A DNA stretch of 64,000 bases from Hippopus hippopus (Eukaryota; Mollusca; Bivalvia; Cardiida; Cardiidae), in NCBI GenBank assembly GCA_946811185.2, contig OX328099.1:14969859-15033858 (forward strand), given 5' to 3'. Position numbers and translations under genes: made by a program. The notes beneath the pieces were generated by a model. The model made no database searches. It saw only the letters and a program-made list of their open reading frames with translations, and was not told where the DNA came from. Within the stretch, counting starts at the first letter, position 1. The number at the start of each line of letters is the position of its first letter. Below are positions 9,500 through 20,224 of the stretch, piece after piece.

Positions 9500-9655
9500 T
9501 CGTTGATCTTAATCAGACTGCATTTCAAAGTCTGATCTTTGTCATGGCTGAGGGGAATTTATGTTGCTATTTTGGAAAGTGTTGGTCAAGATCAGACTGA
9601 ATAAAACAGGCAGCCTGGTCTTCGATCTTACTTTCCGAGATTTTGCGAGATATTC
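9500..9655. repeat. MITE-B remnants
   Basis: Two worn GATCAGACTG hairpins (about 9515-9542 and 9588-9630) indicate one or two decayed copies. Confidence 0.45.
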
Positions 9656-9667
9656 TGACCAGAAACC

Positions 9668-9898
9668 TCATAACTCTTTCTAACACAATCCCGAGTTTTA
9701 ACGTCCCAGAGAAAGAGGCATTTTTAAAACATTGTGGGAAAAAGAGAAAATGCTGACAAGCAGCTTTTTTTCCCTTTTTCCACAAGGTTTTTACCGTATC
9801 AGAGATAGATAAAATCCTTTGAGCAACATTAAATTGTCGCCTGCAAATGCTTTCAATTTGAGCCAGCCCCCACTTTTCGCGTCTGGTAAGGAGTTGAC
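9668..9898. repeat. MITE-A copy
   Basis: TAACTCTTTCTAACACAATCCC at the left and GTCTGGTAAGGAGTTGA at the right. The central hairpin is worn (gaaaatgctgacaagcagc). Confidence 0.75.
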
Positions 9899-10130
9899 TC
9901 TGAACTAAAAGAGTCAGTGTTTTAGGACCCTAAAGAACAATTTTTGAAAACATCGTGGGAAAAGGAGAAAATACTGGTTACCAGCATTTTCTTTTTTTTT
10001 TCCCCTTGTTTTTGAACCCTTTTCCTTTAGGGACGAATGTTATCATGTGAGTCACATTTTATTGTCTTCTGCAATTTTTTTTCCAATATGGATGAGTCTA
10101 AAACTTTGTCGTCTAGGCAAGAGTCAAAAT
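9899..10130. repeat. MITE-A copy
   Basis: Central hairpin aggagaaaatactggttacc and complement near 9967-9999, with the right-arm landmark attgtcttctgcaat. It directly follows the previous copy. Confidence 0.7.
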
Positions 10131-10183
10131 TGAAATATATTTGTCTTTTTTCACGGACTGGTAAAATCCATCTGACAGATTTA

Positions 10184-10490
10184 GCGCTCGTTGATGGATT
10201 GATTGTATCGTGTTTTACGCCTTTTTCAACATTATTTCAATTTTATCACGGTGACCAGTGCACCTATCTATGCTTTCCTGGAGTTTCTTTTACCAGTACT
10301 CAGCACAATATTCTTTCCAAGCCACTGGCTGCTTTCCCACAATACCATCATCGAAACAATGGTCAGCGGCGAGAGAGGAATGAATCCTGTCGCAATTACA
10401 ATCATCAATCCTCGGAAAGAAATTGGCCGAGCCGGGGACCCCTTGTTCTCAAGTCCTGTACGCTACCGACTGAGCTACCGGGGCTCGGCG
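10184..10490 (-). mobile_element. SINE S1, full length, inverted
   Basis: The minus strand reads tRNA-like head (near 10490 back to 10415), body, and the tail end ttgatggattgattgt at 10184. The longest open frames here only read through the SINE. Confidence 0.85.
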
Positions 10491-10611
10491 GTTTAGTGCT
10501 CGCAGGTTAAATTCTATCCTGTTGAATAGAAATTACTAGAATTTTTAACTTGTTACCACACGACAAAAATGTAGACTTGTCCAAACTTAACTTTAAACAA
10601 TCATCTAGGTA

Positions 10612-10680
10612 TCGATGACTGTAGACCAAGATCAGACTGCAGACCTGCAGTCTGATCTTCGTTTAAACTATTCGGAAACG
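10612..10680. repeat. MITE-B central fragment
   Basis: gatcagactgcagacctgcagtctgatc is a perfect short palindrome with gtagacc and gtttaaac flanks. Confidence 0.55.
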
Positions 10681-10761
10681 ACAAAGGTAAGATCACGATT
10701 ATCAGGTTACGTGTTAAATGCACAGCCTCGTTTGAAACATGGACGAGGTGAAGCACAATAA

Positions 10762-11681
10762 TACACTCAGCAAAACTTCTAACCGGCCACTTTTGTTTCT
10801 CCTGTAAATTTGACCACGTAATAGACAGGTAAATAAATAGAGTTTATTTCATCAGCTTGTGGTTAATATGGGGAAATATTTGCCGAAAAAGGGAAAGGTA
10901 TGCGAAAATAACGAGTGCCGTAAGGCACGGGTTATTTTCGCGGACCTTTCCCTTTTGAGGCAAATATTTCCCCATATTAACCACAAGCTGATGAAATAAA
11001 TTATATATTATATTTCCTCTGATTATTTTGTCAACGAATGCCACTTTTAAAACTTAAAAACTTAAAAAAGTAGTTCCAGATTTTCGGCAGGAGGAAAATA
11101 TTCACTGTGACGGGGAAATAATTCCCCCCAGCTTAAATTACGAGATTTCTTTACCCATAACATTTCTAAAAATAGACACATGAAATATAATATAAACAAC
11201 TTATAACATATGTCTAGACGTTAGACATGGTACTGTGATGAAGAGATTCCCGATTTTGCCAATTTAAGGCATCTCTTTTTCAAAAAAGGGAAACCAAGTG
11301 GTTTGCGCATGCGTGGTGACTATCGGACAAACCAGGTTAAAAAGTTAAGCATACATTACTGAAATTTTGACAGCAGTAAGGAAGAACATGAAAACTATTT
11401 TCTGCACAAAAATATAAACCGAGAGAAGGAGCGTGAAGTTTTCAAAAAAATGATTTTTCAATTTTCAATGGTAAGTGAATGAATGTTTAATATTTTCATT
11501 TCAATAGAACAAGTCAACAAATTCTTTTCAAACTTAGACTGGAGAACGCTTTTACACTGATAAATTATTCCCCAAAACATCAAACTAAATGAACAGCCTC
11601 TTTTCTGGAAAGCGGATGCCAAAAGAGGTCTACGGGGAATTCCGGCTTAAAAGTGGCCGTTTAGATGTTTTGTTTAGTGTA
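10762..11681. mobile_element. Unclassified DNA element with inner palindrome
   Basis: Inverted ends of about 33 bp: left TACACTCAGCAAAACTTCTA.. (10762-10794), right AAAAGTGGCCGTTTAGATGT.. (11649-11681), roughly 80% complementary. The subterminal palindrome at 10843-11000 sits close to the left end. No coding frame of transposase size. Confidence 0.65.
10843..11000. repeat. Long palindrome, about 70-bp arms
   Basis: TTTATTTCATCAGCTTGTGG.. at 10843 is mirrored by ..CCACAAGCTGATGAAATAAA at 10981-11000. The loop gtgccgtaaggcac is a small hairpin like the one in the 6156 palindrome. Confidence 0.88.
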
Positions 11682-11704
11682 GATACCAGTAGGTGAATCA
11701 AAGG

Positions 11705-11905
11705 GTTTTCTCTGGCTTAGTGCTTTTGTCGCTTGTCATCAGGACATCCTGGTTTGATCCCTACTGACCGTACTGATTACGTGCGATGGCTCATAGGCTA
11801 GGCAAAAGTTACAGCCTAGTATAATAATGGTGCAACCGAGAAAAAATACTAATACGTGGGCTGTCAGCGCGATCTGACTGAAACATTCTATTATGCGACG
11901 AAAAA
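11705..11905 (+). mobile_element. tRNA-type SINE S5, worn
   Basis: ctggcttagtgcttttgtcg, then cctggtttgatccc (B-box-like), then a body ending ctgtcagcgcgatctgactg, which resembles the shared SINE 3' end. It pairs with the piece at 21571-21743. Confidence 0.5.
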
Positions 11906-11947
11906 AACACCCTTCAAGCAAAAATTAATCTTCAAAAAATAAGAGAT

Positions 11948-12176
11948 TTAACCCTTTACCAAACAACCACGACTTTTAACGACCCTGAAAAAGAAGCCAT
12001 TTGAAAACATTGTGTGAAAAGAAGAAAATGCTGGTAACCAGCATTTTCTTCTTTTCCCACGATGTTTTCTTCTCTATCAAAGGATAATTGCACCATTTGA
12101 GCCACAATGAAATTGTCGTCTGCAAATGCTTTCAAATTGGACAAGGCTAAAATTTTGTCGTCTTGTAAAGGGTTAA
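11948..12176. repeat. MITE-A copy, full length
   Basis: 229 bp from TTAACCCTTTACC to TGTAAAGGGTTAA. A near-perfect central hairpin (about 12018-12063) is followed by the asymmetric right arm. A (CA)n tract follows at 12192-12210. Confidence 0.9.
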
Positions 12177-12277
12177 GAGCGGCTGTACCACCTACACACA
12201 CACACACACAAAAGAAAAAATCTAAAAAAAACACGAAACTGTTTTGTATGTAATTTTTAAGATAAAATTCAAAAGAC

Positions 12278-12501
12278 TCAAAGGGTTTGATGCATCTCCA
12301 TGATGCATTATCATCACATAATTATAATAATCACATAAAGTCCAATTTGTCTAACAACCAAGTGAATAATGAGGTAGAATGGTCCTTGGACATGCAGAAA
12401 ATTTGCCAAAAGCAAAAAGTTTCGACCCTAATCCAGGCAGACGTAGCTTATTACTTCTTGCAGATGCATTCAACCCCTTTTTCTCAGAACATGGCCCAGT
12501 A
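12278..12501. repeat. MITE-C copy, worn
   Basis: gggtttgatgcatctccatgatgcat, ccttggacatgcagaaaat and ctcagaacatggccc are family landmarks. The GC hairpin is degraded and the left terminal bases are lost. Confidence 0.7.
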
Positions 12502-12895
12502 ATAACTACCTGTTAAACACAACTTAATTATGATGCATAGCTTAAATTCTTTTCAATCATTTTATTTTGAAACAATTTCTTAGCAAGCGGCTCGAATACT
12601 GAAAGCATCTTTGACAAAGTACATGGGTAATCGGCATGGGTTCATAGTTGTTTTTACATAATTATACGCATACATGTGAAATATTGTGACAACAGGGACA
12701 AATAGTTCTTTACAAGCAAGTTTTCCTTTTGTCAAAATGTTTTCAAATGTTAAAAGTTTACTGCCAGACAACCAGTCGCCTGAAGGAGGTGACAATTAGA
12801 AGATAAAACCATTAAATCTTACTTCAGTTTTTCATGGATTGGGAATCAAGTTTGGAAACATATCACCATCTTTTTCCATAACTGATTCCTAGACA
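12502..12895. other. No gene seen
   Basis: AT-rich. An open frame on the minus strand (12580-12795) has no supporting splice or domain signal. Confidence 0.4.
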
Positions 12896-13139
12896 CATGA
12901 GCCATTTGCAAAAAGTATCGTCCCAGGTCAGCTTGCACTGTCCGCATAGGCTGACCGAGATCGAAACGTTTTGCTTTTGGTAAGTGAATTTCTGCATGTC
13001 CAAGGACCTTGCTACCACAAGTTTCAGCCAGTTGCTATACAAAATAGACTTTATGGATCCATTATCATGGGATGATTTGTTTGGTATAATTTATCATGGA
13101 GGTGCATTGAGCCTTTTTGCCAAAACAATGTCATGGCTA
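12896..13139. repeat. MITE-C copy, opposite orientation
   Basis: Starts atgagccatttgcaaaaagtatcg, with a worn GC hairpin, then ctgcatgtccaaggacc, and ends tttgccaaaacaatgtcatggc. Confidence 0.65.
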
Positions 13140-13497
13140 ACGTCGGCTTGAAAGGCTGACTGCTGGCCGCCACTTATCACAAAATTCGAACCTTGTACCT
13201 CTGATGCGAGAGATTGACGTTCTTACCCCAACACAACCGTCTCCCACTAGCATAATAGATTTACTCTCGCAGAAATTGGTTTAGAAACATGTATTTACCT
13301 AACTTTGGTTGTAATTATGCATGAGGTACGACGGTTACTATCCACGCTTCGGCTAGAACCGGATCAGACTGCATATCATTTTTTTTTTTTTTTTTTTCTT
13401 TATTTGCCACGTCCATTGGTATGTCAGGGTCATCCCTCGTCATAAAATACAATTTAATAAACACACAAACATATAATATCTCCAAACATGTACACAC
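13140..13497. other. No gene; tRNA-like scrap
   Basis: 13180-13240 loosely recalls a SINE body. A poly-T run lies at 13379-13400. Nothing firm. Confidence 0.35.
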
Positions 13498-14967
13498 AAA
13501 ACAGGATCATGGCCCTGTATCACTCCACAGGCTAATATGTAAAAACCCTACACGCCAAACATTACATTTTTCGGCCGATTCTTTTTTATAAAATCCCACG
13601 AGAAGGTTATAACCTTAGGTCAAAGCCATTTTTGACCAGAGAGTTATAATTACTTGAATCCTGGTAGAGGATCACAAGATAAAGCCCCATACCAAATAAT
13701 ACAGGTCTAGAATGTATGGTTATAAACAAGAAGATTTTCAAATTTTCCTAAATAAAAGGCCCTGTAAAAAATGAGATCTCTGAGACAGGGCTAAGTTTCA
13801 TCCCAGGGCTAAATTTTGAACAAATTAAAAAGTGATCCACAACATGAAGTTATGTGCCGAATTTGATAGCCCTAGGATTGATGGTTTGGAGCAAGAAGAT
13901 TTTTAGAATTCTCACTCTATAAGCACTGACCCAAGGGGTGGGGCCAATTTTGGAAGAGGCCTTCAAGATGATAACACTCATGAAATATTACATCTAGAGC
14001 TCACAACCAGAAACAAGGAGATTTTTAAAGTTTTCACTATATAAGCTAATGTAAAACTTATGACTTGTGGGGCAAGGCCATTTAAGACCCAAGGACTATT
14101 ATTTGAAAAATCTAGGTAGAGGTTCATAAGATAACTATACATGCAAAATTTGGTAGCCCTAGGCCTTACGGTTAGTAACGAGAAGATTTCTCATGTTTTT
14201 ATTATATAAGCCCATGCAGAAACTTGTGACCCCTGGGGCGGGGCCTAACTTGACCCCAGGGCTATAATTTGGGCTGTCTTGGTAGAGGCCCTCTGGATTA
14301 AGCTACATGCAAAATTTTGTAGCCCTAGGCCTCATGACTAGGTACGAGAAGATTTTTAAAGTTTTCCCCATGTAAGTCCATGTAAAACTTGTGACCCCCG
14401 GGCCAAATGTGAACCCAGGGCTATAATTTGGGCACTCTTGGTAGAGGCTCACACTAAAAAGCAACAAGCAGAATTTGGTAGCCCTAGGCCTTATGGCTAG
14501 GTACAGGAAGATTTCTAAAGTTTTCATTATATAAGCCCAAGTAAAACTTGTGACCCCCGGGGCGGGGCCAATTTTAACTCAAGGACTATAATTTGAAGAA
14601 ACTTGGTAGAGGTCTATAAGATAAAGCAGCATTCCAAACTTGGTAGTCTTGGGCCTTATGGTTTCAGACAAGAAGATTTTCAAAGATTTTCAATACTTTT
14701 CAGTTTTGTTGCCATGGCAACTAGAGTTTTTGAAGGAATCCGATTCTTTATAAAAGTTCTGAAGAGCAACACGGCAGGATCATATCTGTAAAGTTTCATC
14801 AAAATTGGATGGGTAGTTTAGAGAAGAAGGTGTTTCAAATAAAAGTTAACGCATGCACGCACGGAACGGACGGACTGACGCACGGACGGACGGACGGGCG
14901 AACTGACTGAAGCACGACAGACACCGGGCAATGACATAAGCCCGCTGGCCTTCGGCCAGTGAAGCTA
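13498..14967 (-). mobile_element. HINE (Helentron-like), GCCGAAGG family, inverted
   Basis: On the minus strand the 5' end is ttagcttcactggccgaagg (hairpin CTGGCCTTCGGCCAG at 14945-14959), followed by the GTCCGTCCGTCC tract, a conserved lead and about five units of roughly 160 bp (cctagggctaccaaattttgc..ggggtcacaagttttacatg). The 3' end is gatacagggccatgatcc..gtt. It is the uninterrupted relative of the element at 48710-50964. The GTCCGTCCGTCC tract explains the short open frames near 14850-15060. Confidence 0.8.
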
Positions 14968-15599
14968 AAAAATCTTTTATACATAAATAGAGCGTTAAGA
15001 GGGGGGTAGGGGAAAGAGCAAGAGCAAAAGAAACTGAAAAACGGGGAATGAAACAAAAAAAAAACACATTTCTTTTGTAGTTGGATTTTCTCAGAAATAT
15101 ATGCCTACATCTTCTGGCTCAAGGGGGGGAATTGAAGCGCATATTCTAGAGCAATTGTTAAGTTGTTTCTATCAGTTTTCAATTTTTCTGTTGATCTATA
15201 GGCCAAACGTTTAAGTTAAAATTCAGACTGTTTTTTAAGTCATTTATAAAAGGTTTATTTGTTTCTACAGCAATGGTTTTTTTTTTTTAATTTCTAAAGA
15301 TAACGTTATAGTTTAATGTTTTGTAAAGATCCTAAAAGCAATCAGTTTATACTATACGTTCATCTTTTTATATAAATGTACTTATGTTTCATTTGGACAA
15401 CAAATAGTCTTCTAACATGAATGGGCCGGGCGGTATTGGATAAAGAAAAACAACAACAAGAACAACAAAGAGTAAAAATAAAACTTCCGTTGATTTCTTA
15501 TAATAATGTCAATTATTGTAATTAAATTTTATTCGGAAAGATTTACTATATGATTATACTGTAAAAGATATACTGTATGAAATCTTTCATTTATATTAT
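14968..15599. other. No gene seen
   Basis: About 630 bp, mostly AT-rich, with a small microsatellite (aacaacaag) near 15451. No supported feature. Confidence 0.4.
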
Positions 15600-15791
15600 C
15601 AGAGCTCCAGATAAGAGGGAGTGATGGTATTCTAAATCCATTATTTCTCTTCCAAACCCTATGTTGTGGGTACTCATTAGAATCGTCTCGATCAGACGAT
15701 TCTAATGAATACCCATAACATAGGGTTTAGTGGAGAATGATTAATATTTTTAATTTTGAAATCAAAATCACTCCCTCTATCTGGAGCTCTG
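15600..15791. mobile_element. hAT-like MITE with 5-bp duplication
   Basis: 192 bp with inverted ends CAGAGCTCCAGATAAGAGGG and CCCTCTATCTGGAGCTCTG, flanked by ATTAT (15595-15599 and 15792-15796). Inside, a second inverted repeat aaaccctatgttgtgggtac mirrors across the loop near 15694. CAG ends with 5-bp duplications fit the hAT5-type group; the class is inference. Confidence 0.82.
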
Positions 15792-15796
15792 ATTAT

Positions 15797-16237
15797 GTAA
15801 TTTTATATTAGCCAGAGGCCTAAATACTTCAACAAAGAAGTTGGAATAGGAATTAGAATTCCTTAATGGGGGTGTGCTTATTCATTTATTTGATACTACA
15901 GAAGTCGAACTGCAGACATACGACTTGTACCTTGACAAACTTTCATGACAAATGTAATCATTACATCATTATTAGTTTCACTCTGGTACACTTTAAACTC
16001 CCACCTACGAGTCGACGACACTCTATATAATATATTTTAACACTTATCGTGATTGATGGCGCTGAATTTGATTAATTCAAATTGCAAATGCCTTCGACAT
16101 TTGTAAGATTCCTTTTTTTCTCTTTTCGAGGTTGTTTTCGACAGGTAAGTCTTCGACGCGCTGAAAATTACGAAATGTGACCTTTCTGTTTTGAGAACCA
16201 AGTCCTCCATGGCTTTGTTTTGAGATCTTTACAAGAT
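15797..16237. other. No gene seen
   Basis: AT-rich flank of about 440 bp; no supported feature. Confidence 0.4.
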
Positions 16238-16458
16238 GTCAAAATTTTAGATGTGTACCAAATTGAAAGCATTTAGCAGAAAAAAAATCAAATTGTCTCA
16301 AATGATTGGATTTGTCTTTGAAAGGTTAGAAAATACTCTTGGAAAAGAAGGAAATGCTGGTTACCAGCATTTTCTCCTTTTCCAAGAATATTTTCAAACA
16401 TTTTCCTTTCTCGTGGTCGTTAAAACTGGGAATTGTGTGGTAGGCCCAAAGAGCTAAC
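16238..16458. repeat. MITE-A copy
   Basis: aaattttagatgtgtaccaa at the left, central hairpin gaaatgctggttaccagcat (16349-16368), and tgtggtaggcc at the right. Confidence 0.75.
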
Positions 16459-16590
16459 TTCTAGACTTGTCATATTTAAAAGAATTTCCAGCGGACATAG
16501 CAAATAGTCTACGATTCAGATGGTAGTATTTGTCTTTGAAAGGACAGAAAACACTATGGAAAAGCAGGACAATGCTGGTTCCCAAGCATT
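16458..16590. repeat. MITE-A left half
   Basis: ttctagacttgtcat, then the worn hairpin caatgctggttcccaagcat. It ends where SINE sequence begins. Confidence 0.6.
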
Positions 16591-16715
16591 GTACTGGTAA
16601 AACATGTCTGGCATGATTTGTTGATAAGTCGCTGAGACAAGACTGAAATACTGTTAAACCGGCGTGCACCAATCAAACCAATCGATCGATCGATCGATCA
16701 TCGAATCAGTCGATG
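16590..16715 (+). mobile_element. SINE S1 3' end with (ATCG)n tail
   Basis: gtactggtaaaacatgtc, then ctgttaaaccggcgtgcacc, then a tail in which ATCA has become ATCG (16679-16700). Confidence 0.6.
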
Positions 16716-16914
16716 AATCTATGAATATCAATCATCAAGCGGAACTGACTACTAAAAAACTGTAAATACTGGTATTAATCCGCAGAACTACTTTGAATCC
16801 TGGTGTTTTTTTTTCGCCAAAAATTCCCCTCGCCATCAACTAATTAATTAAGAGGTTGATTTTTACCAGCCTTAAATAACTACAAGTAACAAAACTGTTA
16901 GAGATTTTGAGAAA

Positions 16915-17200
16915 ATATTTAAGCTTGACTTCTTTCGACGGCTGGAAATATAAACTACTGAAACTCAGAAATTTTTTTTGGCGTAGCTGACCTACTTTTT
17001 GATATTATATTTGCGATTGGTCAAAAACAAGGACATGTTTATTCTGCGGGCTCAAGCAGACTTACTGGCGGAAAATTTTACGCCGTGTATCTTTTTTAAA
17101 AGATATTTCTTGTTTAATCTTATACAGGTTTGACTACAAAAGCGGACGGTATAGATCCAAGATCAGACTACACGTTCGTAGAAGCCTATGTTTTGGCCTC
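16915..17200. repeat. MITE-B copy, diverged
   Basis: gcttgacttctttcgacggc at the left and gcggacggtatagatccaag + atcagactacacgttcg at 17143-17178. The right arm is degraded. Confidence 0.55.
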
Positions 17201-17490
17201 TGGGGATGAAATACGACATATTTGTTGGAAGAGGGGGTAGGGGGACAGAGAGTTAAAATTGTCGGTAAAGGTATGACTATTTTGCCATTCATGCACCTAT
17301 ACGCTTTTACAAATCTTATCTTATCCATTCAAAAAATCTTAATGTCACCGAAATGTAAATCACTTTTTTTCTTCTTCTTAAACGGATTATAATTGATCAT
17401 AATGGATAGTCTCGTAACCTCTAGTGTTTTTTTGCTCTTATGTACTCCTCAATCAACATTATAATCATATAAAGACGACTTTTTAGCACC
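17201..17490. other. No feature seen
   Basis: AT-rich spacer without exon signals. Confidence 0.35.
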
Positions 17491-17492
17491 TC

Positions 17493-17785
17493 TGTTGTTT
17501 GTTTGTTTGTTGTACACCTTTAACACATTACTTTTCTTATATAGCAGTGGCCAGTGCGCGTATCTATGCTTTCCTGGAGTTTGTGTCCCCAGTGCTTCGT
17601 ACAGTGTTCTCCCCAAGCCACTCGTTGCTTTCCTATATAACCATTATCGAAACGAAGGATTAGCGGTGAAAGCGGAATAAATCCTGTCGCAATGACTATC
17701 ATCAATCCTCGGAAAGAAATTGGCCGTGCTAGGGTTTCGAACCTGCGACCCCTAGTTTCAAGCTCTGTACGTTATCGATTGAACT
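17493..17785 (-). mobile_element. SINE S1, inverted
   Basis: The minus strand runs from the tRNA-like head (gaacctgcgacccctag region, 17738-17785) to the 3' end aagtaatgtgttaaaggtgt at 17510-17530, with a (TTTG)n tail. Confidence 0.75.
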
Positions 17786-17786
17786 G

Positions 17787-18004
17787 GGGTTCTGCGTGGC
17801 TCAGTGGTAAAGTGTAGGACTCGTGACCTGGAGGCCCCGGTTTCGAGCCTCCCTGAATCCACTGAGCTTTTCGTAAGAGTGTCCTTGGCAAGACACTTCA
17901 GAGCCCTAGCCTAGTACTAGTGAAACACAGGAAATACAGGAATATTTGAGCTGTCGCTGTTATATGACTGAAATAATGTTGAAAGCGGCGTGAAACACCA
18001 TTGA
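17787..18004 (+). mobile_element. SINE S2, full length
   Basis: tRNA-like head ttctgcgtggctcagtggta, then ccggtttcgagcctcc, then a body with gtccttggcaagacacttca, and a 3' end shared with S1 (aatgttgaaagcggcgtgaa). A second copy is at 36602-36830. Confidence 0.8.
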
Positions 18005-18007
18005 ATC

Positions 18008-18111
18008 CCTTTGACCAACAAATTTCAAACTATATATCACATTTACTTTGTCGTCTGCAAATGCTTACAATTTGGACAAGTTTATAATTTTGTCGTTTGG
18101 TAAAGAGTTCA
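18008..18111. repeat. MITE-A right half
   Basis: ttgtcgtctgcaaatgctta, then gacaagtttataattttgtc, then tttggtaaagagtt. Confidence 0.7.
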
Positions 18112-18237
18112 CTGCCCATTTTACAATGTCATTCGGAAAACAAATAAACAAACAAACGTGCCATAATTAGCACACTTGTTACCTGCTGAACCAACGTTGC
18201 AACAAATCACTCTGTAAACAATATCAATATTACTTAC

Positions 18238-18472
18238 CCTTTACCAAACAGTCCCGTGTTTTAACGACCTTCGGGGAAAAAAAAGAAAAGACCTATAAAA
18301 AACAATGTGAGAAAACGAGAAAATGCTAGTAACCAGCATTTTCTCCTTTTCCCACATTATTTTCTAGTCTTACATGAACAAATTTCATTATTTGTACTTT
18401 TCATTTGTCGCCTGGAAATGCTGTCAATGAGAAAAAGTTCAAAATTTGGTCGATTGGAAAAGAGTTATGATT
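18238..18472. repeat. MITE-A copy, full length
   Basis: Starts ccctttaccaaacagtcccg and ends attggaaaagagttat, with a perfect hairpin core agaaaatgctagtaaccagc near 18317-18336. Confidence 0.82.
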
Positions 18473-18682
18473 TACTAAATCAGTATAAAAGCTAACAGAT
18501 TTGACAAGAGGTCAATTGCCCGTTACGGACTATTTTACCCTTGTCGACATTATTTTCACGTATAGTCTGCCGCGGAACGCAAAAAGTCGTGAGCAGAGAG
18601 GAGGTCTAATAAGAAGGCAAAGAGAAAAATTAATTTGAGACAAGTAAACTCTACAACTGTACCGAAGGATGAACGATTGTGT

Positions 18683-18690
18683 TGACGTCA
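18683..18690. promoter_or_regulatory. Palindromic CRE
   Basis: TGACGTCA is an exact cAMP-response element about 140 bp before the TATA box and 330 bp before the EGF-gene start. Further half-sites (GCGTCA at 18763, TGCGTCAT at 18779) lie between. Function is inference. Confidence 0.5.
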
Positions 18691-18824
18691 AGTTGACGAC
18701 TCAAAAACTCTAGGCTTGACCTTTAAAACGAGCGCCGTTACAATACGCTGATTGAGCATCGCGTCAGAGTTCGACGTATGCGTCATGCAAGGCGTTCCCG
18801 ATAAAAATAGCACAAACTTCTCAA

Positions 18825-18830
18825 TATAAA
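18825..18830 (+). promoter_or_regulatory. TATA box candidate of the EGF gene
   Basis: TATAAA lies 185 bp before the ATG at 19015. A start site some 30 bp downstream would give a 5' leader of about 160 nt. Confidence 0.4.
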
Positions 18831-19014
18831 CGGTGTTAATATTGTTAAACTGGGAGACAGAAGCTGAAAGCTTAATTAAAGTAACCTATTTTGAAATAAA
18901 CAGGAAAGCATTAACGAATCATAGTCATAATATTCATTCATAGAGAGACTCATATCTTGTCACGACAAAATAGTCTAACGAAAGCTGGTCAAGAATTAAA
19001 CGCAAAGTTATAAA

Positions 19015-19803
19015 ATGAAGTGCATATACGTTCACGTATCTCTGGCTTCCATTCACACGTTATTTTTTCTGACATCTTATTGTTCAAGCATTAGTGCGGT
19101 AAACAATTTAATAAAGTCGAACGCGGTGCGTTCTGTCGAAAGTGGATGTCGGTCAAGCAATGACTGTCTCCATGGATTTTGTGACGTCACGACAAAGTGC
19201 GTGTGCTATACTGGCTGGACGGGTTTACGCTGTGAGCTTAGTAACCAAACTGGAAAGCCGAGTAACGTATCTGGAACGACACCCCAGGGACAAGCTGATG
19301 CTATTCTGAAAAATCAAGGAAATTTGACGACTAGTCACCAAAAAATTTCGAAGCTTCTCGAAATTTTATTGAAAGGAAGTAAAAACAATTTATTCCATGC
19401 AAGCACATCAAAGTACCGAGACGTGCGACTAGTTCAGACAACAGAAGAGGACAGTTCTGACCATGACGTTTGCTCAAAGTCTTACAAACCTCATAAAATT
19501 AAAGACAGACAGTGTATAGCTGGGCTTGCTTGCCAGTATGGCTCATGTTCGATACAAGACAATGGTTCATCTCTAACGTTCACCTGTCAGTGCGATCAGG
19601 GAGCTTCCGGTTTGTTCTGTGACACAAAATGTTGTTTAGACTGCGGTAAGCACGGACGATGCGAGGTGTTCTCTAATGGGACAGAATTCTGTAATTGTAA
19701 ACTTGGATTTGCAGGCCAGTTTTGTAACAATGAAATTCCAGTTTTACACAACCTTCATAATGCACCCAAGGGCCTTCCTGCGACAAAGAAGTCAAGTGAT
19801 TGA
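19015..19803 (+). CDS. Secreted protein with three EGF-like modules, intronless
   Basis: The 262-codon frame is uninterrupted. Residues 1 to about 28 form a signal peptide with a hydrophobic core (LASIHTLFFLTSYCSS). EGF1 spans 45-73 with cysteines at 45, 51, 56, 62, 64 and 73, the canonical spacing. A linker (74-150) has N-glycosylation sites at 77, 84 and 103 and no cysteines. EGF2 covers 167-202 with cysteines 167, 173, 178, 191, 193 and 202 plus an extra one at 153. EGF3 covers 206-237 with a CC pair at 206-207, then 210, 216, 226, 228 and 237. Further glycosylation sites are at 183 and 221. There is no C-terminal membrane segment or GPI signal, so it is probably released outside the cell as a ligand, matrix or defence protein. 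I do not recognise the family. The ATG is the first in frame after the TATA box, in context taaaATGa. A full-length, intron-free frame suggests a single-exon gene or an old retrocopy. Confidence 0.85.
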   Translation: MKCIYVHVSLASIHTLFFLTSYCSSISAVNNLIKSNAVRSVESGCRSSNDCLHGFCDVTTKCVCYTGWTGLRCELSNQTGKPSNVSGTTPQGQADAILKNQGNLTTSHQKISKLLEILLKGSKNNLFHASTSKYRDVRLVQTTEEDSSDHDVCSKSYKPHKIKDRQCIAGLACQYGSCSIQDNGSSLTFTCQCDQGASGLFCDTKCCLDCGKHGRCEVFSNGTEFCNCKLGFAGQFCNNEIPVLHNLHNAPKGLPATKKSSD

Positions 19804-19964
19804 GCTCTCGGAGACGTCAGGGATTTTCTAGGGTAACAACAGAAGTGCATGTGTCGTACGAAAACAGGCATTATATGGTGGTAACTAGTTTTTCGTGATT
19901 CACTTGTGCATGTAAATTCTGTTCAATGTGTTGTGTGTAAGTATTTTTCCCCCCTAGGCAAAAT
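19804..19964. other. 3' flank of the EGF gene
   Basis: No AATAAA signal is seen close to the stop codon, so the 3' end of the transcript cannot be placed; it may reach into the repeats beyond. Confidence 0.4.
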
Positions 19965-20224
19965 GAGCCATGCTCTGGCAAAAGAGGGTTTGATGCATCT
20001 CCTTGATGCATTATACCAAGCAGTGCATCATATAATTATGGATCCATTCAATCCATTAAGCCTTACAATCAACTAGATCTGTAGGTAGAATAGTCCTTTG
20101 CCACGCAGAAAATGTACAAAGGGCAAAATGTATCGATCCATGTCAGCCTGTGCGTACTGCTCAGGCTGACATCTGTCGATACTTTCTGCAGATGCAATAA
20201 GCCCCCTTTTCACAGAGCATGGCT
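19965..20224. repeat. MITE-C copy, full length
   Basis: GAGCCATGCTCTGGCAAAAG to CACAGAGCATGGCT, with the hairpin gtcagcctg..caggctgac near 20145-20172. Confidence 0.88.

Noticed and set aside
10037..10510. 157-codon open frame on the plus strand
   Set aside because: It reads a MITE-A end and then an inverted SINE S1; the same peptide-like pieces recur wherever S1 lies.
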